Source of the DNA: Verrucomicrobiia bacterium
GTDB lineage: Bacteria; Verrucomicrobiota; Verrucomicrobiia; Limisphaerales; JADLHS01
Assembly: GCA_011525685.1 (NCBI GenBank)
Contig: WYBW01000025.1
Coordinates: forward strand, 28,056 to 92,055
Direction of reading: 5' to 3'
DNA: 64,000 nucleotides
The notes under the pieces were generated by a model. The model had not been told where the DNA came from. It did no database searches and worked only from the letters and a program-made list of their open reading frames with translations. Below, piece by piece: positions 18,979 through 32,400 of this stretch. The number at the start of each line of letters is the position of its first letter. Position 1 is the stretch's first letter. The translations under genes were made by a program, and so were the position numbers.

Positions 18979-19066
18979 AACTTCCTACGCTGGCATTACC
19001 CAGACAGGTTCAACGGGTCGTCCGCTCCAGCGGACCTCTCAGCCGTTCCAACGGCTCCCCAGTGAC
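18979..19066 (-). promoter_or_regulatory. TPP riboswitch (THI element)
   Basis: On the minus strand the order is GGGGAGCC, a hairpin arm, CTGAGAGG, a variable hairpin (CCGCTGGAGCGG), GACCCGTTGAACCTG, CTGGGTAATGCCAGCG and TAGGAAG. These are the conserved pyrophosphate- and pyrimidine-sensor arms of the THI box. It ends about 90 nt before the thiC ATG, leaving room for an expression platform. High thiamine pyrophosphate should lower thiC expression, and probably that of the attached restriction genes. Confidence 0.95.
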
Positions 19067-19122
19067 AGACAGACACTAAGGCTGACGCAAAACCGGGTCA
19101 AGAAAACGAATGGAGAAAGGAG

Positions 19123-19157
19123 ACGAAAAACAAACCGCCCCGCATCACACGGGGCGG
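19123..19157 (-). terminator. Rho-independent terminator after the erpA-like gene
   Basis: An 8-bp GC stem (CCGCCCCG/CGGGGCGG, 7-nt loop) followed on the minus strand by TTTGTTTTTCG, 35 bp past the stop. It separates the uvrA-TPR-erpA run from the thiC riboswitch. Confidence 0.8.
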
Positions 19158-19191
19158 CGTTGGGAGGCCGAAGCCGGTTGATCAGGCCAGC

Positions 19192-19539
19192 TCAGGTCTC
19201 AAAGGATTTGCCGCAACCGCAGCTTTGGCGCGCATTCGGATTTGTGATCTTGAATCCGCCGGCGGTCAATGCGTCGCTGAAGTCCACCATGGCACCCTGA
19301 AGATATTTGGCACTAAACGCATCCACCAAAACCTCGATACCCTCGAATCCGCAAACCAGATCACCGTCGCGTTGCTCGTCGAACACCAGACCGTATTGCA
19401 TTCCGGAGCAGCCGCCCTGCTCCACAAAAACCCGCAGGTACTTGCCAGCGTTTTCCGGTTGAGTCAGCAGATGCCTTATTTCCGCCGCTGCCGCTGGCGT
19501 CAACTGGAGGAGGTTTTCAGTTGTTGCTGTCTCATTCAT
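19192..19539 (-). CDS. IscA/ErpA-type iron-sulfur carrier
   Basis: 115 residues from the ATG at 19539; the frame upstream is only open sequence. HesB/IscA family A-type carrier that passes Fe-S clusters to apo-proteins. The three conserved cysteines are visible: the first in VEQGGCSGMQYG, the last two in the C-terminal SCGCGKSF. LTPAAAAEIRHLL and the C-terminal ITNPNARQSCGCG are typical. It lies 38 bp behind the TPR gene and ends in a terminator. ErpA versus IscA cannot be decided from sequence alone. Confidence 0.9.
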   Translation of the reverse strand: MNETATTENLLQLTPAAAAEIRHLLTQPENAGKYLRVFVEQGGCSGMQYGLVFDEQRDGDLVCGFEGIEVLVDAFSAKYLQGAMVDFSDALTAGGFKITNPNARQSCGCGKSFET

Positions 19540-19577
19540 TTCGACCTGCTCGAAGCTAACGGGCGGGGTGGTGGATG

Positions 19578-22193
19578 TCAATTTTTTCCAACCCCAAGCC
19601 GCTCCTGGGCGCGCACGATTCGCTTCTCCAACGACGCTTGCAATGGCGGCAGAAGCTTTTGCAGTTCCCGGTAAAGGCTCAGGGCCTGCGCCCAATCTTC
19701 AAGCGACTCGGCCACACGCGCGGCCTCTTGTCCGGCGTAGCGCACCCAGAACCAATCCGGCTGTTCACCCTCCCGCAGAATTTTGTCGTAGAGAAACACG
19801 TCGAGGTAATGATTCAGCGCCTGCTTAAGCAGGACAGTTCGCTCATCACCCACCTTTGCTGCCGCCTGGGCTTCGCCCACCTTGCCGAGTCCAATCCGGG
19901 CTTGGGCACGCACGGCGAAACCGGCAGCGGGCAAGTTGAAGACTTGTTGCCAGGCATTCGACGCCGACTCGTAATGGCGGGCATCCAGCGCGGCCAGTTG
20001 AAAATAGCACCGGGCAATTTCGAACCAAGCGTGGGCAGCGGATTCGGTTCCAGGCTGTTCTTGCGGTATGGTGCTGAACACTTGGATGGCCAGTTCGAGA
20101 TTGGCGGTCTTGTTCGTTTCGCCGGGATTCAGCGACATCAAGGCGGCGCCGTAGCCGAATTTGGCCCGCAGCTTCAGGGCTGGCGGACAGGCCGGGTTAA
20201 GCGTCAGATTGGTGAAGTGTTCGATGGCGGCGGGATAGTCCGGCCGGGCCAGCGCCACGCGCCCCGCCATCATGCGAGCTTCGAGTGCCTGCGGTGATGC
20301 CGGCCAGGTTTGGAACAACAGTTTGTAGCTCGCTTCGGCAAACAGATTGAATTCGGCTCCCTGGCGATCGTAGTAGTCGGCCACCCACCACTGCGCCTTG
20401 GGCGCCAGTTCATGGCTGCGAAATTGAGCAACGAAATTGGTGAACAACGCAAAGGCGTTCGTTTCATTCCCTGCCCGAAAATGTGCCAGCGCGCGGTAGA
20501 ACTCCGCCTGGGGCCGCAACGCATGGGTCGCGAAGCGGCTCAACCACTGTTCATAAGCCCCAATCGCACCCGACCAGTCAGCCTTCTGTTCATAAGTGTG
20601 GGCCAGGGCAAGTTCCACCTCCGGCCGCAGCGCGGACTCCGGAAACTTCTCGATGAATTCGCCAAACAGCGCCCTGGCCCGTTCCGGTTCGTCCAATTCG
20701 GAAAAGCCCTGCGCCACGAGCAGGACGCTTCGGTCGGCAACAGGATTGTTCGGATAGGACTGCAAGAGTTGCTTCATCGCATCCGAGGCGCCCGTTAGAT
20801 CCTTCAACTCGAGGCTCGAGCGCAGGACCTGGTAAAGCGACTGGGTGGTGAGAGTGTCCTTTACCCTGGGCCAGTTCGTGGCGATTTCGTAAGCGGCCCG
20901 ATAGTTCTGCAAAGCGCCGGCGAAGTCCCGTTGCGCAAACAACGCATCGGCCAGTTTGAACCGGGCCACGGCCAGGTCTTCCGATGGCGCGAGTTGTTCG
21001 GCCGCCAGTTTGAAAGCCTCGGCGCTCGCGGGGAGGTTGTTGGAAATCCAGTGGCACCAGCCGCGTCCCAACTGGGCCTTGCCGATGAGGTTGCTGTTGG
21101 ACCAGGTGTTGATCAATTGGTCGAAGCTCGCCAGGGCTCGCGGCACCGAGGCGGCGGAATGTCGGAGCAAAAGCTCGCCGTGGGTCAACAACGCCACATC
21201 GGTCGCGGGCGAATTGGTGAACTGCAGGAGAAACTGTTCCACGCGTTGAATGGCTTCTTCGAGACGGTTTTGCGCCAGCGCGATTTGTGCGATCTTGGTC
21301 AGCGCCTGACGCTGCCGGCCCGGCGGCGCGTTGGTGCTGAGGTTGAGCGCGTAAGCCGCCTTGGCCTCCTCCCATTGGCCGAGCTGCTCCAGCAAACCGG
21401 CCCGGAAGGCGACGCTTTCCGGCAGCAATTCGCGGCGCGGGGTCGTCTCCGCCAGCGCAAGGAGATTGGTGGTGCCGGCCAAGGCCTCGTTGGTCCGGCC
21501 CAATGCAAACTGCACCTGGCAAAGCAGGTACTGCCGTCGCCAGCCGAATTCAGGTTTCAGGCTGGCGGGAGCAGGCGTGGCCAGTGCAACCTCGGATTCG
21601 GCGAACCTCTTCAAGTTCAACGCAGCCTCCGCCAGCAATAACAGCCCCCGCGTGGCCGCTTCACTTTCCGGAGCCGCCGGCATGGCTTGACGAAACGCGC
21701 CATCGGGTTTGCCAAGCAAATCCGCCACCGCCTCCCACTGGCCCAGTTTGCCCTGCGACTCCGCCTCGCGGACGCTGGCTTCCAAGCGAATCGGGGAAGT
21801 GCCAAACTCCCGGGCCAGCTTGCCGAAATTCGCGGCGGCGGCGGCATAATCGGCGGTTTGAAACTGCGCTTCAGCGAGCCAGTGGAGGTATTGGTCCGCG
21901 AGCGACCCCGCCTTTGACTGTCCTGCCGTCAATACGGTGATTGCTTCGGCGAACTTCCGCTGCTTGAATTGGGCCTGAGCCTGACGCAGGGCCGCTTCCG
22001 GGAGAAGTGTGGATTCCGGGTATTTGGCGATGAACTCGGCCAGTTCGCGTTCGGCCCGTTCCCATGAGCTCACGGCGAGCGCGTTGGTGGCCGCGCGGTA
22101 ATCCCGCTGCTCCTCGGCGGAGGCGGCCACAAGCCCGGAGGCGCTGACCACCAGCATCAGCGAAACCAGAAACCACTCACGCGGCGTTGCCAT
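19578..22193 (-). CDS. Exported TPR-repeat protein
   Basis: 871 residues. N-terminal signal peptide WFLVSLMLVVSASGLVAASA with a likely cut after the ASA. The rest is a chain of tetratricopeptide-like helical pairs, for example AERELAEFIAKYPESTLLPEAALRQA, ARALFGEFIEKFPESALRPEVELALAH and AIGAYEQWLSRFATHALRPQAEFYRALAH. Such periplasmic TPR scaffolds (YbgF/BamD-like repeats) support cell-envelope complexes. Catalytic motifs are absent. It stands between uvrA and the erpA-like gene on one strand with small gaps, but the functions do not point to a shared task. Confidence 0.85.
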   Translation of the reverse strand: MATPREWFLVSLMLVVSASGLVAASAEEQRDYRAATNALAVSSWERAERELAEFIAKYPESTLLPEAALRQAQAQFKQRKFAEAITVLTAGQSKAGSLADQYLHWLAEAQFQTADYAAAAANFGKLAREFGTSPIRLEASVREAESQGKLGQWEAVADLLGKPDGAFRQAMPAAPESEAATRGLLLLAEAALNLKRFAESEVALATPAPASLKPEFGWRRQYLLCQVQFALGRTNEALAGTTNLLALAETTPRRELLPESVAFRAGLLEQLGQWEEAKAAYALNLSTNAPPGRQRQALTKIAQIALAQNRLEEAIQRVEQFLLQFTNSPATDVALLTHGELLLRHSAASVPRALASFDQLINTWSNSNLIGKAQLGRGWCHWISNNLPASAEAFKLAAEQLAPSEDLAVARFKLADALFAQRDFAGALQNYRAAYEIATNWPRVKDTLTTQSLYQVLRSSLELKDLTGASDAMKQLLQSYPNNPVADRSVLLVAQGFSELDEPERARALFGEFIEKFPESALRPEVELALAHTYEQKADWSGAIGAYEQWLSRFATHALRPQAEFYRALAHFRAGNETNAFALFTNFVAQFRSHELAPKAQWWVADYYDRQGAEFNLFAEASYKLLFQTWPASPQALEARMMAGRVALARPDYPAAIEHFTNLTLNPACPPALKLRAKFGYGAALMSLNPGETNKTANLELAIQVFSTIPQEQPGTESAAHAWFEIARCYFQLAALDARHYESASNAWQQVFNLPAAGFAVRAQARIGLGKVGEAQAAAKVGDERTVLLKQALNHYLDVFLYDKILREGEQPDWFWVRYAGQEAARVAESLEDWAQALSLYRELQKLLPPLQASLEKRIVRAQERLGVGKN

Positions 22194-22311
22194 GCGGAAA
22201 GTTTAAGCGAAAGCGCTGCCGCGCAAAGCGCTAATTCCAATCGGCGAAGCGGCTGTGCCCTGTGACCGGTTGGCGAGCAGCCCGATCCTCAAGCCGAGGG
22301 GCGGAAACGCA

Positions 22312-25290
<2,979 letters not shown>

Positions 25291-25420
25291 GCGTCCGAAT
25301 TCCTCGATTCAAACAATCGAAAAGTGTATGACGCTGGGCCAAGGAAGCAAAGCCAGATGTCGCGCTGATGAAACTTCGGCTTTGCAGTTTGGGCGCGACC
25401 GGTAAACTTCTGATCAGTTC

Positions 25421-28400
25421 ATGGCTTGGTTTGAACCGAGTATTCATCCGCGTTTCCGCGACGCCATCCGGGCTGCGGCGGGAGGGATGACCTTGCTGCT
25501 AGTCTTGGCGGGCGGGCAGGCGGTTGGCGCGCGGGGGGAGGGATTTGTCGTGCGAACTTGGGGAACAGAGTCCGGCCTGCCGCAAAGCACGGTCAGCGCG
25601 ATCGTCCAGACCCGCGAAGGTTACTTGTGGCTGGCCACGCGCGAGGGGTTGGCGCGGTTTGACGGCGTGCGCTTCACCGTGTTTGGTCTGCGCGAGGGTT
25701 TGGAGAGTGTGGCGGTTCAGACGCTGTTGGAGGACCGCGAGGGGAGACTCTGGATTGGCACCGACGGTGGCGGGCTGAGTCGTTGGGTGAACGGTCACAT
25801 CGAGACGGTGTCTCTGCCGCCACTGGGAGTGGGCGGCAACAGCATCAACGCGCTCGCCGAGGACGAGCAGGGCCGAATCTGGGTGGGCACTCGAGCGGGT
25901 CTGGTGGTTTGCGGCACGGAAGGCATCGAGATCATCCCAGAGTTGGCCGAATTGCGGAAATCGCCGATTTCCGCCCTGTTGCGAGGCCGAGATGGCGCGG
26001 TTTGGATTGCCACTGTCGCACAGGGACTTTACGAATTTCGGAACAGCCAATTGTTGCAGGAACAGCCTTCCCCTGAGATTACCCGAATCCTTGCCTATTG
26101 CCTGCTGGAGGATCGTCACGGTCGGCTTTGGGCCAGCATTGGGAACGGAATGATGTTGTGCCGCGAGTCAGGGGCTTGGCGAATCTACACCCAGGCGGAC
26201 GGCGTGCCATTTAGTTACATAAACTGCATGGTCGAGGAGGCGGATGGGACCATCTGGACCGGTTCGGTGGACGAAGGCTTGCATGTTCTGCGGGGGAATC
26301 GCTTCGAAGCGGTCACCAACGGAACGACCCAGTTGTCGAGGGCGATCCGTTCGTTGGGCTTCGATCGCGAGGGTAATCTTTGGGTGGGCACGCGCACCAG
26401 CGGCCTGGGCCGCGTCACACGACCCAAAGTGCTGACGGCTGGGGCGGCTCAGGGACTGACCAGTGATTTTGCGCGATCGGTGGCCGAGACGGCCGACGGC
26501 ACGCTCTGGGTGGCCACGACCGGCGGCGGCCTCTTTCATGGCCAGCGTGACGCCTTGCAACCGTTCGGCTCGGGAGTGATCCGATATTACTCAGTCGTGG
26601 AATCGGTACTGGCCGCGAGCGACGGCAGTTTGTGGTGGGGCGGCGCACGAGCGCTTTTGCGGTGGCGTGACGGAGCACTTGCGGGCTGCTACACGAATCA
26701 CTCCTGGATTCACACGGCAAGTGTCACTGCCCTGTGCGAAGATGGGCGAGGCGGAATCTGGATTGGCACTTCAATGGGAAGTCTGGTGCATTTTGACGGC
26801 AGCCAATTCAGGGAGTTTGCGGGCGAGATTGCGCGGGGCGCGGTGACGGCGCTGGCGCAGCAGGCGGATGGTTTTTTGTGGGTTGGCTCCTTGGCCGGCG
26901 GCTTGAAGCGGATTCAGCCCGGCAGCGACTCGGTTTATTCGGTAACCAGCGACCTGCCCAGCCGGGCAATTCGAACCCTCCACCTTGAGCAAGATGGCAC
27001 ACTCTGGATTGGGACTGCGGGCGGCGGTTTGAGCCGCTGGCGAGCCGGGCAGGTGTTCAACTTCAGCTCCCGGCAGGGTCTTGGCGCGGATACCGTTTCG
27101 CAAATCATCGAGGATCACGAAGCCAACTTGTGGCTGGGTTGCAACCGGGGGATTCTGCGCGTGAACAAGATGCATTTGAATGAACTGGCGGCGGGCCGGA
27201 GGGCTTTTGTTCACCCACGCGCCTTCGGCCTGGGTGACGGGTTGCCTGCGGAGGAGTGTTCCAGCGGCTTCTACCCTGCCGGGTTGATGCTGCAATCCGG
27301 CGAGCTTTGCTTTTCCACCGTCAAAGGCCTGGTGTTCATCAATCCAAAAACCCAAACCGCCAGCCATTCTCCGCCGGTTCTGCTGGTGGAGGAGGCAGTG
27401 GTTGGCGGTCAGGTCCTGCGCCCGGAATCGGAGTCCTCGGCCAGCGCCTCCGGTCCGCCGCGGTTGCGATTGCAAATCCCTCCCGGCGGCCGCCCGATCG
27501 AGATCAACTACACCGGTCTTAGCTTCGCCGCACCGGAGAAGGTGCGCTTCCGCTACCGGCTTGATCCTTATGATCCAAACTGGATCGAGGCCGGTGGCCG
27601 GCGGACGGCGTATTATGCCTATCTTCCCCCAGGCGGCTTCACCTTTCGCGTCACGGCCTGCAACGCGGACGCGGTCTGGAGCCCGGAAAGCACCCTGGCA
27701 CTGACCGTTCAGCCTTACCTCTGGCAGGAAGGATGGTTCGTCAGTCTGTCGGTTTTGGCAGGCATCATCGTGTTCGCCGCCCTGCTGCGAGTGGTAGAAC
27801 GCCGAAGGTATCACCGGCGACTGGCGGTGATCGAAACCCGACACGCCATAGAACGCGAAAGGCTGCGGATTTCTCAAGACATGCACGACCACATCGGCGG
27901 GATGCTGACTCAGGTCTCTCAGTTGAGCGATCTGGGGCAAAGTGAAGCTTCGACGTCCCGAGTTGCCCACAGCTTGTTCGAGCGGGTTGGGGGTCAGGCG
28001 CGGGCCGCAGTGCAGGCGCTCGACGAAATTGTCTGGGCCACAAATCCCAAGAACGACAATCTCCCGCGGTTTGCGGATTACCTCAGCCGCTATGCGGATG
28101 AGTTTTTTGAAAGCTCCCCCGTGCGCTGCTGGCAGGAGATGCCGGCGGAGTTGCCGCATTTGCCTCTGCGTGCTGACGTCCGGCACAACGTCTTCCTGGC
28201 ACTCAAGGAGGCCTTGAACAACATCCTGAAGCACTCCGGGGCCACTCGCGTTTGTTTGCGGTTGACCTTGAACGACCACGCCGTGCGACTCGAGGTGGAG
28301 GATGACGGCCGCGGATTCGATGCGAGCAAAGCCCACGCCCACGGCAACGGCTTGGAGAACATGAAATCGCGCCTGGCGGAGTGTGGCGGGTCCACGCAAA

Positions 28401-28477
28401 TCACCAGCTCACCGGGGCAGGGCGCCAGAGTGTGTTTCCGTTTTCCTCGCCCGCACGTCAGCACGGCCGAGAAGTAA
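25421..28477 (+). CDS. Beta-propeller sensor histidine kinase (Reg_prop, Y_Y_Y, HisKA_3)
   Basis: 1,018 residues. A signal-peptide-like start (GGMTLLLVLAGGQAVGARG) is followed by about 14 propeller repeats with the WIGT.GGL pattern (two seven-bladed propellers, about 40-640), then a Y_Y_Y domain (IEINYTGLSFAAPEKVRFRY), a membrane helix (WFVSLSVLAGIIVFAALL), HisKA_3 with the phospho-His in ISQDMHDHIGGML, and an HATPase with ALKEALNNILKHS and NGLENMKSRL. It resembles the one- and two-component carbohydrate sensors of Bacteroidetes and Verrucomicrobia, where the periplasmic propellers read a polysaccharide-derived signal. The next gene is its NarL/LuxR-type regulator. Confidence 0.94.
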   Translation: MAWFEPSIHPRFRDAIRAAAGGMTLLLVLAGGQAVGARGEGFVVRTWGTESGLPQSTVSAIVQTREGYLWLATREGLARFDGVRFTVFGLREGLESVAVQTLLEDREGRLWIGTDGGGLSRWVNGHIETVSLPPLGVGGNSINALAEDEQGRIWVGTRAGLVVCGTEGIEIIPELAELRKSPISALLRGRDGAVWIATVAQGLYEFRNSQLLQEQPSPEITRILAYCLLEDRHGRLWASIGNGMMLCRESGAWRIYTQADGVPFSYINCMVEEADGTIWTGSVDEGLHVLRGNRFEAVTNGTTQLSRAIRSLGFDREGNLWVGTRTSGLGRVTRPKVLTAGAAQGLTSDFARSVAETADGTLWVATTGGGLFHGQRDALQPFGSGVIRYYSVVESVLAASDGSLWWGGARALLRWRDGALAGCYTNHSWIHTASVTALCEDGRGGIWIGTSMGSLVHFDGSQFREFAGEIARGAVTALAQQADGFLWVGSLAGGLKRIQPGSDSVYSVTSDLPSRAIRTLHLEQDGTLWIGTAGGGLSRWRAGQVFNFSSRQGLGADTVSQIIEDHEANLWLGCNRGILRVNKMHLNELAAGRRAFVHPRAFGLGDGLPAEECSSGFYPAGLMLQSGELCFSTVKGLVFINPKTQTASHSPPVLLVEEAVVGGQVLRPESESSASASGPPRLRLQIPPGGRPIEINYTGLSFAAPEKVRFRYRLDPYDPNWIEAGGRRTAYYAYLPPGGFTFRVTACNADAVWSPESTLALTVQPYLWQEGWFVSLSVLAGIIVFAALLRVVERRRYHRRLAVIETRHAIERERLRISQDMHDHIGGMLTQVSQLSDLGQSEASTSRVAHSLFERVGGQARAAVQALDEIVWATNPKNDNLPRFADYLSRYADEFFESSPVRCWQEMPAELPHLPLRADVRHNVFLALKEALNNILKHSGATRVCLRLTLNDHAVRLEVEDDGRGFDASKAHAHGNGLENMKSRLAECGGSTQITSSPGQGARVCFRFPRPHVSTAEK

Positions 28478-28515
28478 CCCGAATGTGGTATGGCGCATCA
28501 TCGTTCCCAACCGGT

Positions 28516-29184
28516 ATGAATACCCACCGGCGAGTGAATAAAACCATTCAAGTAGCCCTCGTGGAGGACGACGCAGGAGTCCGGGCCAATCTGGCCGCGA
28601 TCCTCAATAGCGCGCCGGGATTCCACTGCCAGGCCGCGTATCCCGACGGCCGCGCCGCACTCAAAGCCATTCCCGCGAACCCCCCGGACGTGGTGCTCAT
28701 GGACATCAATTTGCCGGGACTGCTCGGGCCCGAGTGCGTCCGTCAGCTCAAGGGCCTGGTGCCCGGCCTGCCGGTGTTGATGCTGACGGTTTACGATGAC
28801 AGCGAGCAGGTTTTCACATCCCTGATGGCCGGAGCCACCGGCTATCTCTTGAAGCGCACCCCCAGGGCCAAGTTGCTCGAAGCCATTCGGGAAGTACACA
28901 GTGGCGGCGCACCGATGTCCCGCCAGATCGCGCGCCGAGTGGTGCAGTTTTTCCAGGAAATTGACCGGCTGCCCATGAGCCCGGCCCGCGCTCCGGAACT
29001 CACCAAGCTGACCGAACGGGAGCAAGAGGTTCTCGCGAGTCTGGCCAAAGGACATTTCTACAAGGAAATCGCCGAGTTGCTGAACATCAGCTTTGAAACG
29101 GTGCGGACGCACGTGCGCAGCATTTACGAAAAACTTCATGTCCACAGCCGGACCGAAGCGGTGCTGAAGTATTTGGGCCGATAA
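28516..29184 (+). CDS. NarL/LuxR-family response regulator
   Basis: 222 residues from the ATG at 28516. Receiver domain with LVEDDAG near residue 16, acceptor Asp63 in VVLMDINLPG and a Lys in YLLKRTPRA. The C-terminal LuxR helix-turn-helix is LTEREQEVLASLAKG, then KEIAELLNISFETVRTHVRSIYEKL. The gene follows the propeller kinase by under 40 bp and must be its output. ATG at 28483 is an alternative start. Targets are unknown; the LamG gene next door faces it but is only a neighbour. Confidence 0.93.
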   Translation: MNTHRRVNKTIQVALVEDDAGVRANLAAILNSAPGFHCQAAYPDGRAALKAIPANPPDVVLMDINLPGLLGPECVRQLKGLVPGLPVLMLTVYDDSEQVFTSLMAGATGYLLKRTPRAKLLEAIREVHSGGAPMSRQIARRVVQFFQEIDRLPMSPARAPELTKLTEREQEVLASLAKGHFYKEIAELLNISFETVRTHVRSIYEKLHVHSRTEAVLKYLGR

Positions 29185-29395
29185 CGGGCTCGCGATGTTC
29201 AGGGCGGCTTTTCCCGGCGACTGCATGCTTCCCGACGGGCGCCAGCGATTGTTCCGCGGAGACAGGCTCACCGCCTGCTGCCGAAGACCGCGTTCGCGCG
29301 CGGCCATCGTCCTGAGACAGCAGCGCCATCCCGTATTCCCCAAGCGCGCCTCATTTCCTGTCCGGCTTCGTCCAAGTTTTCGCCATCAAAAGCAA

Positions 29396-29421
29396 AGGCC
29401 GGAGATTTGATCCTCCGGCCT
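29396..29421 (-). terminator. Terminator after the LamG protein gene
   Basis: On the minus strand, a 9-bp stem AGGCCGGAG/CTCCGGCCT with an 8-nt loop is followed by TTTGCTTTT, about 60 bp past the LamG gene stop. The rest of the 300-bp space up to the LuxR regulator shows no gene. Confidence 0.7.
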
Positions 29422-29482
29422 GTGCCATGCTCAACCCAACCGGCCGGTTCTGTCGGACCGGTCGCTTGATCCTCCATCAAGA

Positions 29483-32400
29483 TTACCGTGCAATCCGGAA
29501 GTATTGCTGGTTGGTCTGGGTGGTGCTGATCACCGCCGAACCGCTGCCAAGGTCAACCCAGGTGCCGGAGCCCAGGTCACCCTGCTTTCGCTCCAGGCTG
29601 CCACAGGGGCAGGTCACCAGCGCGGTCCCGCCGATCCCTTCGAGGAGTTGAACACTGGCGATTTGCCAGCCTGGCGGATTGAGGTTGCCCGTGGCGCCGT
29701 AGTCGTAGGCGGCCACGAAGCGCACGCTTACTGAGTCTCCGGCGTTCGCGCCGGTCAACCAGCAGGAACTGGTGAGGTAGGCGGGATGCCCCGCCGAGTT
29801 GCCGATGAATGCCTGTTTCCCAGAGAGCGCCGGCGCACTCTCAACCACGCCGGTGTACCCGTTTTGATCGAACTGCACGGCTGGCACATAGGTCCATGGA
29901 CCACCGTTAATGCTCACTTCCACCGCGCCACCATCCCAGTTCACGGTGTCACGTTCGAAGCTGTAGCGATGACTGAACGTCAACTTCAGCGTTCCCGATT
30001 TCGTCACCGTATTGATGGGGCTGATCAAGTACGAAGCGTTGTCATTTCCAAATCCGGTATTCTCACCGGCGCTCCACCAACTGCTGCCATCATAGATCCA
30101 GGGCGCTTCAAATGAGCCGCCGGGCGTTTCCACGGTGAACCCGCCATCACCAGCGCTGAAGTTCACGTTGGCAAGCCCCTGCTGGCCCGTTCCGCTGATC
30201 AGGCTGAACGTGGGCTCAAATTCACCGGCATGGCCGCTGCCTTTCAAATACAGGGCGCACACTTCCTGTACCGTCAACACGCGGTCAAACAGCGCCACTT
30301 CGTCGAGGTCGCCCGCAAAGTAGTTGCCAGTGCCGTCGAAGATGCCACCACCGCCGATGTTGAAATTGAAGTTGTTGGTCACCGAGTTGGAACGCCCCCC
30401 GCCCCGCGCCGCCACCTGGCCATTGATGTAAATGGTGCGGCTGGCCGTGTCCGTGGTGACGACCACGAATCCCCATTCGCCGTCGGCAAACGGGTTAGCC
30501 ACGTCGAGGTTGTTTCCAGGGACACTATCCCAGGCCTGGATGGTTGCGTCCGAGATGTAGCCAAACTCGAAGTTGTCGTTTTGACCGAACAAACCGGTGC
30601 GGGCCAATTGTGGCCCCGCCCGGCGCACCCACCCGGCCAGGGTGAAATTCGTCAGCCCGTTCAGCAGGGGTGAGGTGCCAACGAAACTGGTGAATCCGTC
30701 GAAGCTTCCGCAGGCGTTGGCATCACCGCTCACGGCACCGGCAGTTCCCTGTGTGACGTTGTTGTAGGTGCCGTCGTTGCCACCCGCGTAATCATACGCC
30801 GTGGTCCCGCTGGTTTCACCCAGTCGCCAATAGGCGAGTGGCCGCATGCCCGCTGCCAGGGACTCATAGGTATTGGCCGCCGGGGTGCGCAACGAGAGGG
30901 TCACCGTTGAACTGTTCACCCCACCCGGAGAAGCCACGTTGAACACGCTGACCTGATAATTGCCGGTCTCGGCCGCGGTGCAGTTTGGCACCACGAGAGT
31001 GGCGTTGGTGGCGCCGGGCAGAATGGTTCCGGAGCGTCTCCACTGGTAAGTCAAGGGCTGGGTGCCGCTGGCCACCACCGCGAATCTGGCCGTGCCACCG
31101 GGATAGACCTGGCGGGCCACCGGCTGCACGTCAATCGTTGGGGGAACGGCAGGATTGATGGTCACGGTCACCACCGAACTCGTGACAAAGCCATAGGCGT
31201 TGCCGACCACCACAGCATAATTGCCCGCGTCGGCCGCAGTCGCCGCCGCCCGGCTGAACACTCTCTGAGTGGCGCCGGGAAGATTCGTTCCTTCAAGCCG
31301 CCACTGGAACGTCAGGGGCGGTTCACCGTAGGCGTCGGCCGTCAACTCAAACGGCGTGGTCGAGTAGATGATGCCACTCGGAGATAGCACCGGTGGATCG
31401 GTCACGAATGTCGGCGGGTTCATCGCCGGGTCCCCGAAGCCGGCCAGGGCATGAGTGCGAAGCTGGCCCTCGGTCAGCGTCTTCCCATAGATCGCCGCCT
31501 CATCAATCAAGCCATTGAAGAAGCGGGCGGCGTCCTGGTCGGCGCCGATCCGAGTGATGTCGGCAAAGGCCTGGACCGGATGGCTTACAGCATTGATTGC
31601 GGTGCTCCAAGTGATGCCGTCATACATGTACATGGTGGCCTGCTCGGGCGAGACGGCCAGGGCGACATAGGCCCACTCTCCATCGGGCGGTATGAGTCCA
31701 GAAGACCAGTTATACGTATTGGCTTGGTCATTCCAGTGGTAGCCGAGCGTGTCGGAAGTGCCCACAAAGTCAATGCCCGTGGCCGTACCGCCGGCGCTGC
31801 CTCGGTGGAAGAGGACCCCGGCGTAGCTGGACTGCGGACCGTTGCGCTTGATCCAACACTCCATGGTCACCTGGTTGGCGTTGAGATTCAGGGCCGGAAT
31901 GGCGACCAGCCCGTTGGTGCCGCTGGTGTGGAGCACCGTGTTGGTCGCGGAAAAACCAGGATAAGCGGGGCCGGTCAGGTCGGTGGTGTTCGCGCTCCAG
32001 TAGCGATAGATGCCGTTGTTTGCCGAACCGAGGCTGCCGCTGTTGACCGCGACGGTAACTGGGTCAGCCGGCTCGTTCAACCGCCAGTAGCCGACCGGCG
32101 CGGCGGCAAGAATCTGGCTGGCATAGTTGGCCGCGTTGGTCGTGCGAGCCGCGTGATGGGCGGCAATGATGTCAGCGCCCAGTACCGCGCTGTAGAAAAC
32201 GACTTCATCCACGCTTCCGTCAAAAGTCCGGTTGGGGGCCGAGGTGGCACCGATGCAGAATGGCGCGTTGTCATTGACCTCGTAGGTCGCGGCCGCAGAT
32301 CCCACCGCAACACCGTCCACGTAAAGGGTCATGGTTCCCGACGGGCCGCCCGAATAAACCCCGACAATGTGTTGCCATTGGTTCGCCAGCACCGCGCCGC